Assembly (NCBI GenBank): GCA_011375045.1
Contig: DRNB01000011.1
Location: 1-6,252 of the forward strand
Direction: 5' to 3'
Source: Aquifex aeolicus
Lineage (GTDB): Bacteria; Aquificota; Aquificia; Aquificales; Aquificaceae
DNA: 6,252 bases
In this document: one piece after another, positions 1 through 5,973 of the stretch
How positions within the stretch are numbered: position 1 is the stretch's first letter
How the letters are laid out: every line of letters begins with the position of its first letter
Notes under the pieces: generated by a model
What the model saw: only the letters and a program-made list of their open reading frames with translations
The model's database searches: none
Told to the model about the DNA's origin: nothing
Made by a program: the position numbers and the translations under genes

Positions 1-426
1 GAGACCCTCCCGCGCAGGGACATAGCCCAGAAGTCCATCGAGCGCTTCGGCACCATATTCCTGACCGAGGACCTCTATCAGGCCTGTGAGGTCGCCAATC
101 TGCTGGCGCCGGAGCACCTCGAGGTCATGACCCGCGATCCCTGGTCGCTCCTTCCCCTCATAAAGCACGCAGGTGCCGTCTTCCTCGGAAGCTACACCAC
201 CGAACCCTTGGGGGACTACGTGCTCGGTCCCAACCACACCCTCCCGACGGGAGGGTCCGCCAGGTTCTTCTCACCCCTCGGGGTCTATGATTTTGTGAAG
301 CGAAGCTCCCTCCTCTACGTTTCCAGAGAAGGTTTCGAGAGGGTCTCCGACCTTGCCGAGAGCATAGCCCGGGCTGAGGAGCTTTCCGCTCACGCCCTCG
401 CGGTGAGGGTGAGAAGAGGGGGATGA
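1..426 (+). CDS. hisD: Histidinol dehydrogenase, C-terminal third (5' end outside window)
   Basis: HisD catalyses the last two steps of histidine synthesis, the NAD-dependent oxidation of L-histidinol to L-histidine, as a cytosolic zinc enzyme. The window enters in frame and shows the last 141 codons of a protein usually about 430 aa long. The APEHLE motif (window residues 36-41) carries the catalytic Glu-His pair. LGSYTTEPLGDY, GPNHTLPTGG and SPLGVYDFVKRSS are family signatures. Taking H39 as E. coli His327, D72 falls on the zinc ligand Asp360, H131 on zinc ligand His419 and E126 on Glu414, with no gaps (E. coli numbers recalled, not looked up). All visible active-site residues are therefore intact. 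The reading frame ends in TGA that overlaps the ATG of the next gene (ATGA), so it is probably co-transcribed and translationally coupled with the lipoprotein and lgt. No other his genes lie in the window, so hisD is apparently outside a his operon on this side. Confidence 0.97.
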   Translation, partial: ETLPRRDIAQKSIERFGTIFLTEDLYQACEVANLLAPEHLEVMTRDPWSLLPLIKHAGAVFLGSYTTEPLGDYVLGPNHTLPTGGSARFFSPLGVYDFVKRSSLLYVSREGFERVSDLAESIARAEELSAHALAVRVRRGG

Positions 427-989
427 AAAGCCTCCTCGGAGTCCTCTCCCTGACCCTTCTCCTCCTCTCCTGCGCTCCGAAGGTCGAAAGAGCCTGCGGA
501 TCCGTCAGGGAGGTGCTCGACACCTACACCCTCAGAAAGGTGCCCGAAAACTTCCGCATATACGGAACCTTCAAGTACGGACCCGTGAAGCTGCCCATGC
601 TCCTCGCCAAGTTCGACAGCTTCTACACCGTCAGGGTGGCGAGGACGCAGAACGTAAGGATAGAGCGGGATCGTCTCTGTGTGGAGGGAAAGTGCTACCT
701 CCTGCCCGTTGCCCCCGAGGATCTCATCTTCGGAAGGGTTCTCTCGGGAAGGGAGTACTCCTTCTGCAGGGGGAAACTGCTCATGTTCAGGGAGAGGATG
801 GGTGTCTATGAGAAGCTCGTTATCTTCGAAGGGGGAAAGCTGCGGGAGATGGTGATCAGGAACGTCAGGAAGAAAAAGAGTTTTAAGATCACCTTCGGTG
901 ATGTCAGGGAGGGGGGATTCTTTGGGGAGCTTGTCTTTGAGATGGACGGAAAGAGGGTTAAACTTCTCATCGAGGAGGTAGAGATCTGA
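423..989 (+). CDS. Predicted outer-membrane lipoprotein of unknown function
   Basis: A 188 aa protein I do not recognise by name. It begins with a short lipoprotein signal peptide: Lys2, a Leu-rich core, then lipobox L14-L15-S16-C17, so Lgt would lipidate Cys17. The residue after the Cys is Ala rather than Asp, which under the E. coli rule predicts sorting to the outer membrane. The mature part alternates hydrophobic and charged residues in a beta-rich pattern, with no further membrane span. It has four more cysteines (C25, C86, C91, C115), with C86 and C91 framing CVEGKC; disulfides are possible outside the cytoplasm. Size and pattern would fit a LolA/LolB-like half-barrel, but this is a weak resemblance. 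The ATG overlaps the hisD stop and follows a purine-rich stretch (GAGGGTGAGAAGAGGGGG), supporting this start by coupling. Its own stop overlaps the lgt start by one base, and its last codons hold the lgt ribosome binding site. Confidence 0.85.
   Translation: MKSLLGVLSLTLLLLSCAPKVERACGSVREVLDTYTLRKVPENFRIYGTFKYGPVKLPMLLAKFDSFYTVRVARTQNVRIERDRLCVEGKCYLLPVAPEDLIFGRVLSGREYSFCRGKLLMFRERMGVYEKLVIFEGGKLREMVIRNVRKKKSFKITFGDVREGGFFGELVFEMDGKRVKLLIEEVEI
972..979 (+). promoter_or_regulatory. Strong Shine-Dalgarno site for lgt
   Basis: GAGGAGGT lies nine bases before the lgt ATG, a near-perfect anti-16S match. It is inside the lipoprotein coding sequence, where it encodes part of the Glu-Glu-Val near the C-terminus. 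With the TGATG stop/start overlap, it fixes the lgt start and suggests translation of lgt both by reinitiation and by independent ribosome loading. Confidence 0.75.
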
Positions 990-1801
990 TGTATCCGGAT
1001 CTTATAGAGATCTTCGGTGTGAAGATATCCACCTACGGGGTTCTCGTCGCCCTCGGCATGCTCCTCGCCTACTTTACGGGAATCCGTCTCGCCAGAAGGG
1101 AGGGTATACCGGAGGACAAAGCGGAATCGGTTTTCATATACGCCGCCCTCTTTGGTCTGATTGGATCACGGGTAGCCTTCGTTTTAGAGCATCCGGAGGA
1201 GATAAGGAGCTTCTTCGACTTGATCGCTCTGTGGAAGGGAGGGGTCAGCTTTCTCGGAGGCTTGGCGGGGGGGATACTGGGCGGGTTGATCGCCGTTAAA
1301 AGGAACTCCCTCCCCCTCTGGAAGATCGCCGACGTTGCCGCCCCCTCCCTCGCCCTCGCCCACTCCTTGGGGAGGCTCGGGTGCACAGCCGCGGGTTGCT
1401 GCTACGGCAGACCTGTTCCCAACGTTGAGAACGTCAGCGTTGGCGTACACCTCATGAAGGACTTTCCCTTCTTTTACGTCGTTTTTCCGGGAGGTGCCGT
1501 TGCCCCTCAGGGCATACCCCTTTACCCCACACAGCTTCTGGAGGCGGGGGGCAACTTCATCATCTTTCTGGTCCTGCTCCTCCTCTTCAGGAGGAAGAGC
1601 TTCGATGGAGAGGTCTTCAGCCTTTACCTGCTCCTCTACGGAGCGGAGCGGTTCGCCCTCGAGTTTTACAGGGGGGTAACCCCACCCATCCCGGGTCTGG
1701 GATTGACCTGGAATCAGGTGGCAACCATCCTCATGATGATTGCGGCGGTGGTTCTCTTTCTCCTTCTGAGGAGACTTCCTTCTCCCGCAGAAGAACGCTG
1801 A
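989..1801 (+). CDS. lgt: Prolipoprotein diacylglyceryl transferase
   Basis: Lgt is an inner-membrane enzyme that moves the diacylglyceryl group of phosphatidylglycerol onto the lipobox cysteine of prolipoproteins, the first step of lipoprotein maturation. The protein has 270 aa, normal for the family, and several hydrophobic membrane segments (about residues 13-33, 46-66, 85-104, 189-201, 208-226, 243-261). The signature HSLGRLGCTAAGCCYGRP (125-142) holds the essential Arg (R129), in the Cys-rich variant found in many bacteria instead of the E. coli GRxGNFINGE form. YPTQLLEA (179-186) and YGAERFALEFYRG (217-229) are also typical; Y217, R221 and E225 match E. coli Tyr235, Arg239 and Glu243 in spacing (recalled). 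The usual His of the SFHGG motif is Leu89 here. It starts with ATG in a TGATG overlap with the lipoprotein gene. Its last 23 codons, the final membrane helix and tail, lie antisense to the end of the methyltransferase gene. Confidence 0.97.
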   Translation: MYPDLIEIFGVKISTYGVLVALGMLLAYFTGIRLARREGIPEDKAESVFIYAALFGLIGSRVAFVLEHPEEIRSFFDLIALWKGGVSFLGGLAGGILGGLIAVKRNSLPLWKIADVAAPSLALAHSLGRLGCTAAGCCYGRPVPNVENVSVGVHLMKDFPFFYVVFPGGAVAPQGIPLYPTQLLEAGGNFIIFLVLLLLFRRKSFDGEVFSLYLLLYGAERFALEFYRGVTPPIPGLGLTWNQVATILMMIAAVVLFLLLRRLPSPAEER

Positions 1802-2675
1802 CCCTGTATTCGATGAGTATCCGAAGGGGATCCTCCCTCAAATCAGGATCCCTGAAGGGCACGCTGTAGGGAGACTTCCTGAGACGCACCTTCTCCCCCA
1901 CGCTGAGCGGCGGTGGATCGCCCCGCAGGGTGGCTACGGTTCCGCTCCTTTTTCTGCCTAAGGGAGCGCTCCCTCCAACCCTGAAGCCCAGATCCAGAAG
2001 CGCTCTCCTGACGGGCAGGGAGGAGGTGTAGGAAACCCACACCCCTGAGGGATCCATAGCCTCCCGAACCTTCCGCAGGAACTCGAGGGTCCACAGCTCC
2101 GGATTTCTGTAGGGGGAGAAGGGATCGTGAAAGACCGCGTGGGCTTTAAAGCCCCTGACCGAGGAGACGCTCTGTCGGGCGTCTCCCATAAGGAGGTGGA
2201 TCCTGAAACCCTCCCTCTCTCCGGAGGGCAGAAGGGAGAGAACCTTTCTGTGAGCTTCCCTGTAAGGTTCCGGCAGAACAGGTATCCTGGCGGGCAGTTC
2301 CCTTTCCAGGGAAACCACCTCGATCTCTAAGGAAGGATCCCTTTTCCTGAGGTGGTAAAAGGCTACCGCCACGTTGTATCCGAGTCCGAAGCCCACGTCG
2401 AGGATCCTCACCCTGCCCTTTCGGTTCAGTAGGCCTGAGGGTGCCAAGAACTTGTGCAGACACTCCCTCACCGCTCCGGCGCTGACGCTGTGGTAGGGTT
2501 CTCCGAAGGCACCGCTGAGCAGGGTAAGGGAGCCGTCCGCTGTTCTGAGGATCCTGTCGGCTCCCTCCGGACCCCTCCAGCGAACCAGGTCCCTGAGAAC
2601 CGCCTCCAGATCTTCCCTTCCGGGGGTGAGCCCGCGCCCTCTGAAGGACTCCTCGACCAGCTCCCTCAGATCCAC
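1731..2675 (-). CDS. mnmC2: Stand-alone MnmC2-type tRNA wobble-uridine methyltransferase (DUF752)
   Basis: The family methylates nm5(s2)U34 to mnm5(s2)U34 with S-adenosylmethionine in tRNAs reading split codon boxes, such as tRNA-Lys and tRNA-Glu. The 314 aa protein shows TADGSLTL (45-52), GEPYHS (58-63), the SAM-binding loop DVGFGLGYN (93-101), an acidic residue after beta-2 (E124), GDAR (164-167), the family signature HDPFSPYRNPELW (183-195) and GRKRSGTVA (240-248). In E. coli this domain is fused to an FAD oxidase (MnmC1); here there is no room for one, and a similar stand-alone DUF752 protein was characterised in Aquifex aeolicus. The start is GTG in a TAGTG overlap with the stop of the upstream sensor gene, preceded by GAGGAG, so it is translationally coupled. 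The last ~20 residues are polar and low in complexity (Glu, Arg, Pro, Ser) and overlap the lgt 3' end on the other strand, probably a dispensable extension. Confidence 0.9.
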   Translation of the reverse strand: MDLRELVEESFRGRGLTPGREDLEAVLRDLVRWRGPEGADRILRTADGSLTLLSGAFGEPYHSVSAGAVRECLHKFLAPSGLLNRKGRVRILDVGFGLGYNVAVAFYHLRKRDPSLEIEVVSLERELPARIPVLPEPYREAHRKVLSLLPSGEREGFRIHLLMGDARQSVSSVRGFKAHAVFHDPFSPYRNPELWTLEFLRKVREAMDPSGVWVSYTSSLPVRRALLDLGFRVGGSAPLGRKRSGTVATLRGDPPPLSVGEKVRLRKSPYSVPFRDPDLREDPLRILIEYRVSVLLREKEVSSEGEREPPPQSS

Positions 2676-4222
2676 TACTCCTCGACAGCTATCCTGTTCT
2701 TCCCCGTTTTCTTGGCGAGGTACAGCGCCCGGCTGACCTTTTCGATTATCTCACCGATATCCCCCACAGGCTTGCTGATCTCCGTTATACCGATGCTGAC
2801 CGTAAGCCTGATAAATCCCTCTCCCGCAGGGAACAGGCTCACCTCGACCTTCCTCCTGAGGTTCTCACCCACCCTCAGCGCCCCCTTCAGGGATGTGCCC
2901 GGAAGAAGAATGAGGAAGTTTTCCCCATCGATCCTGAAGAGGAAATCCGTATCCCTGAGCGTTTCCCTGAGGACGTGGGAGAGCTCCTTTATCAGGGAGT
3001 CGCGGATCTCCGGACCGTGGAGCTCACAGATCCTTCCAAAGTCGTCCCCATCGACCAGCAGAACGGAGACGGGTTTGCCAACGGCGAGGTGTCTGTTTAT
3101 GAGATCCACCCCGAAGTCCCTTAGAGCCTGAAGGCTATAAGTTCCGGTGAGATCGTCCCTGTGCTGTTCCCTCAGCTGTGGAGCCTCCTCCTCGAGGTGT
3201 TCCCTCAGACGCCTCCCCAGTTCGAGGAGGTCGGACTCTATCCTGCCTATCTCGTCCAGCGGTTCGGAACATCTGTAGCTTTCGAGGCTCCGGAGCCTGC
3301 CGCTCTTCAGGAGACCTGTGATGAGGAGGATCCTCTCTATCCTTGCGGAAAGCTTCCCGAAGGCTACCAGCCAGCTTATGAAGAGGAGTGAGAGGACCGG
3401 CATGTAAAGGGTCAGGACGGGTTTGAGGGTGTTCGTTCTGAGAGCCAGACCGTCCTCCCGGCTGTAAGCAAAGAAGTAGCCGAGGATTTCCCCCCTCTCG
3501 TTCCTGAGGGGAGCGGTGCACAGGAGAAGTCCGTTTTCCTCGTTCCACAGAACACCGCCGGACCCGAACCTCACGCTGGAGATAACCCCCAGATCGAGAT
3601 CCTCCGGAGACTCTATGAGGTATCCGTTGACGGCAAACCTGTTCCTCGCAAACCTCTCAAATTCGGAAGCCGTCAGGCTCTTCCGCACAAGATCCTCCCG
3701 CAGAGCAAGACCGCAGCCGCTTCCCGTGATACCGCTGAACTCCCTGAGGAAGGTGTCCATATCGAGGCTCACGGAGACCCGTCCCACAACCCCGTTCTCC
3801 GCAACAACGGGATGCGCATAGCTGAGCTTTACCCCCTCCTCCGAGATCCTCATGTTCCGCAGGGGGAGCGCTTCCCGGCTCTGAGGACCGGGTTCCCTGG
3901 ACACACTCACCTCCCCTATCAGACCCCTGCCGCTCAGCTCCTCATAAACAGGTCCCAAACCCCTGTAAAGGAGCATCCAGTCCCCTCGTCTGAGTCCCTC
4001 GATCACCCTCTCGTCCTGCGCCACAAGGGAGGAAACAGAAAGAAGCATCCTCTCCCGGAGCTTCAGAAGCTCTCTGAACTTCCTGACTGTCTCCCCGCAG
4101 ATGCGATGGCACTCGTCCCTCAGGATCCCCTCGGAGGCGCTCAGCTGATTGATGACGCCGGTTCCGGCAGCAACTACAAAGGACAGGGTTATCAGGATTG
4201 CGATCTTGCCTCTGAGGGTCAT
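2675..4222 (-). CDS. Membrane sensor with Cache-like, HAMP and degenerate GGDEF domains
   Basis: A 515 aa signalling protein. Order: short cytoplasmic start; membrane helix 1 (about 6-26); a periplasmic sensor of about 240 residues resembling double-Cache domains (for example the stretch around 133-175 with NGVVGRVSVSLDMDTF); membrane helix 2 (267-288); a HAMP-like linker (288-345) with DEIGRIESDLLELGRRL; then a GGDEF-type domain (about 355-515) opening with DDLTG and ending with SIGIT and AKKTGKNR. The active-site loop reads DGENF (432-436) instead of GGDEF. The first metal Asp (D391), the third-position acid (E434) and the guanine-contact Asp (D408) remain, but the positions of PleD Lys332 and Asn335 are G396 and C399. 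RxxD (R423-D426), five residues before the loop, matches the c-di-GMP inhibitory site. Likely a c-di-GMP-binding receptor or weak cyclase responding to an outside ligand. ATG has only a weak GGTAG upstream, 21 bases after lysS, so coupling is likely. Confidence 0.9.
   Translation of the reverse strand: MTLRGKIAILITLSFVVAAGTGVINQLSASEGILRDECHRICGETVRKFRELLKLRERMLLSVSSLVAQDERVIEGLRRGDWMLLYRGLGPVYEELSGRGLIGEVSVSREPGPQSREALPLRNMRISEEGVKLSYAHPVVAENGVVGRVSVSLDMDTFLREFSGITGSGCGLALREDLVRKSLTASEFERFARNRFAVNGYLIESPEDLDLGVISSVRFGSGGVLWNEENGLLLCTAPLRNERGEILGYFFAYSREDGLALRTNTLKPVLTLYMPVLSLLFISWLVAFGKLSARIERILLITGLLKSGRLRSLESYRCSEPLDEIGRIESDLLELGRRLREHLEEEAPQLREQHRDDLTGTYSLQALRDFGVDLINRHLAVGKPVSVLLVDGDDFGRICELHGPEIRDSLIKELSHVLRETLRDTDFLFRIDGENFLILLPGTSLKGALRVGENLRRKVEVSLFPAGEGFIRLTVSIGITEISKPVGDIGEIIEKVSRALYLAKKTGKNRIAVEE
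2679..2684 (-). promoter_or_regulatory. Shine-Dalgarno-like site for the mnmC2 GTG start
   Basis: On the - strand GAGGAG precedes the GTG with only two bases between. The gap is shorter than ideal, but it lies within the last codons of the upstream sensor gene and the stop/start overlap TAGTG supports reinitiation. No better in-frame start is visible near it. Confidence 0.45.
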
Positions 4223-4243
4223 TACTACCAGAGATATATCGGT

Positions 4244-5956
4244 CTATCTGGGTCTCATGTGAGGGAAAAGGATCACGTCCCTGATGGTGTCCGTATCCGC
4301 AAGGAGCATAACGAGCCTGTCTATACCTATGCCCTCGCCGGCGGTCGGCGGCATGCCGTATTCGAGAGCCCTCACAAAGTCCTCATCCATCTCCATAGCC
4401 TCCTCATCCCCCCTTTCCTTTTCCCTGAGCTGTTCCAGAAAGCGCTCCCTCTGGTCTGCGGGATCGTTCAGCTCCGAGTAGGCGTTGGCTACCTCGTATC
4501 CTGCAATTAGGAGCTCGAAGCGCTCCACAAGATCAGGATCCTCCCTGTGGGTCTTGGCGAGGGGGGACAGAAGCTTTGGGAAGTCTGTAACGAAGGTGGG
4601 CTGGACAAGCTGATCCTCCACGGTCCTTTCGAAAATCTTATCTATGAGCTTGGGGTGGGTAAGCCTGTCCCAGTTGGTTATCTCGAGTTTGCGGGCGAGC
4701 TCCCTTACCCCTTCAGGGTTTTTCAGGAAAAAGTCCTTGTCCCTGCCCGTCTTCTCCTCGAGGAGATCGAAGTATCTGACCCTCCTGTAAGGGGGGGTGA
4801 AATCGATCAGGAGGTTCCCGTATTTGATCTTGAGCGTTCCAAGCGTCCGGGTGAGAAGGTGGGTCATCATCTCCTCCGTGAAGGTCATGAGGTCCGTGTA
4901 ATCCCAGTAAGCTACGTAGAACTCCAACATGGTGAACTCGGGGTTGTGGGTTCTGTCAACGCCTTCGTTTCTGAAGTTTCTCCCGATCTCGTATACCCGG
5001 GGGAAACCTCCCACCACAAGCCTCTTGAGGTAAAGCTCAGGAGCTATCCGGAGGTAAAGGGTCATGTCGAGATAGTTGTGGTAGGTGGTGAAGGGTTTTG
5101 CGGCGGCACCGCTGGCTATCGGCTGGAGAACGGGCGTTTCCACCTCCACGAAGCCCCTGCTGTCGAGGAAGCTCCTTAGCTCCGAGAGAAGTCTGCTCCT
5201 CAGCAGGAAGATGCGCCGTGTTTTGGGATTTGCTATGAGATCGAGGTATCTCTGCCGGTAGCGGATCTCCACATCCCTGAGTCCGTGCCACTTCTCGGGG
5301 AGGGGGTGCAGGCACTTGGCGAGGATACGGAAGTCCCTTACCTCCACCGTAAGCTCGCCGGTTCTGGTCCTGAAGAGCTTTCCCCTTACGCCGAGGATGT
5401 CCCCCAGATCCACGAACTCGTTGAAGAGGGAAAAGCTCTCGCCTCCGACCAGATCCTCCCTCAGATAGATCTGGATCTTTCCCGTGAGATCCTGAAGGTG
5501 TCCAAAGAGAGCTCTACCCATACTCCGGAAGGAAACGAGCCTGCCGGCGAGGGATACCTCTTCACCCGCAGGGTCCTTATCGAACTCCTCCTTTACCCTG
5601 CTGATGGATTCCCCCTCCCCATCCACGGGGACCGCGTCGACAAGGCTCAGCTTGCCCTCTACCCGGGAAAGGACTCCTTCGAAAGTCTGAAGCTGATTCT
5701 GGGAGAGGTTTCCCTCGGAGGTAAAGACGAGGAGCTCGACGTTCTGATCGTCAGCCAGTCTTATCATGTAACCTTCTTCGATCCTCGAAACCTTCTTTAT
5801 CCTTCCCCTAACCCGCACCCTGTAGTTGGGGGGCGGGTCCTTCTCGTAGCGGCTTCTGACAGCGCCCAGGGAGTCCGAGGTTTCGAATCTGTAGGGATAG
5901 GGTTCGATCCCTCTTTCCCTCAGCTTTCTGAGCTTTTCAAGTCTGCTCTCTTCCAT
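4244..5956 (-). CDS. lysS: Lysyl-tRNA synthetase (class II) with enlarged N-terminus
   Basis: LysRS joins lysine to tRNA-Lys using ATP in the cytosol. The class II signatures are complete: motif 1 around GFVEVETPVLQP (268-279), motif 2 RNFRNEGVDRTHNPEFTMLE (326-345) and motif 3 GIGIDRLVMLLAD (542-554) with its Arg (R547); the end LFPHMRPR is typical of the family. The anticodon-binding OB fold is at about 134-215 (VSLAGRLVSFRSMG, FGHLQDLTGKIQIYL, GELTVEV), followed by HGLRDVEIRYRQRYLDLI (224-241). At 570 aa it is about 65 residues longer than E. coli LysRS (505, recalled). The excess lies before the OB fold: residues 31-130 contain an additional beta-rich segment beginning YRVRVRGRIKKVS, which looks like a second OB-like module. 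The ATG lies 12 bases after an in-frame TAA of the upstream gene; no Shine-Dalgarno is evident next to it, but no other start is available between them. Confidence 0.97.
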   Translation of the reverse strand: MEESRLEKLRKLRERGIEPYPYRFETSDSLGAVRSRYEKDPPPNYRVRVRGRIKKVSRIEEGYMIRLADDQNVELLVFTSEGNLSQNQLQTFEGVLSRVEGKLSLVDAVPVDGEGESISRVKEEFDKDPAGEEVSLAGRLVSFRSMGRALFGHLQDLTGKIQIYLREDLVGGESFSLFNEFVDLGDILGVRGKLFRTRTGELTVEVRDFRILAKCLHPLPEKWHGLRDVEIRYRQRYLDLIANPKTRRIFLLRSRLLSELRSFLDSRGFVEVETPVLQPIASGAAAKPFTTYHNYLDMTLYLRIAPELYLKRLVVGGFPRVYEIGRNFRNEGVDRTHNPEFTMLEFYVAYWDYTDLMTFTEEMMTHLLTRTLGTLKIKYGNLLIDFTPPYRRVRYFDLLEEKTGRDKDFFLKNPEGVRELARKLEITNWDRLTHPKLIDKIFERTVEDQLVQPTFVTDFPKLLSPLAKTHREDPDLVERFELLIAGYEVANAYSELNDPADQRERFLEQLREKERGDEEAMEMDEDFVRALEYGMPPTAGEGIGIDRLVMLLADTDTIRDVILFPHMRPR

Positions 5957-5967
5957 GGGGATTATGA

Positions 5968-5973
5968 ATTATA
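5968..5973 (-). promoter_or_regulatory. Possible -10 element (TATAAT) just upstream of lysS
   Basis: A perfect TATAAT on the - strand overlaps the stop codon of the upstream gene, in an AT-rich patch that stands out from the GC-rich surroundings. The best -35 match at 16-18 bases spacing is poor (TCAGCA at 18 bases). Transcription from here would start only a few bases before the lysS ATG, giving an almost leaderless mRNA. It may equally be chance created by GTA-TAA-TTC at the end of the gene. Confidence 0.3.

Noticed and set aside
158..523. - strand open frame (121 codons) opposite hisD and the lipoprotein start.
   Set aside because: Arg/Pro-rich translation without motifs, antisense to the conserved hisD active-site region.
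1759..1774. Small inverted repeat TCTCC-TTCTGA-GGAGA in the lgt/mnmC2 overlap, considered as a terminator.
   Set aside because: Only a five-base stem, no following T-run on either strand, and it lies within coding sequence of both genes.
1828..1851. Two GGATCC copies 12 bases apart just after lgt, able to form a hairpin.
   Set aside because: They encode conserved-looking Asp-Pro pairs in the methyltransferase, the stem is six bases, and there is no T-tract for termination of lgt transcripts.
2454..3131. Long + strand open frame (225 codons) opposite the mnmC2 and sensor genes.
   Set aside because: Composition is Ser/Pro/Arg-rich without domains, it spans the junction of two well-supported genes on the other strand, and has no ribosome site; it is an antisense shadow of GC-rich coding DNA.
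3812..4510. Long + strand open frame (232 codons) across the sensor/lysS junction.
   Set aside because: It runs antisense through the start of the sensor gene and the end of lysS, both certain, and its translation has no recognisable motif.
498..4541. Many copies of the palindrome GGATCC (eleven counted, seven of them between 1828 and 2554).
   Set aside because: In the methyltransferase gene the copies fall in codon contexts for Asp-Pro (GAT-CC) or Arg-Ile (AGG-ATC-C), matching the organism's codon preference; spacing is irregular and no longer repeat unit surrounds them.
4547..5179. + strand open frame (210 codons) opposite the lysS catalytic core.
   Set aside because: The opposite strand holds conserved class II motif 1 and 2; the + frame is the predictable mirror of that sequence and contains no known signature.
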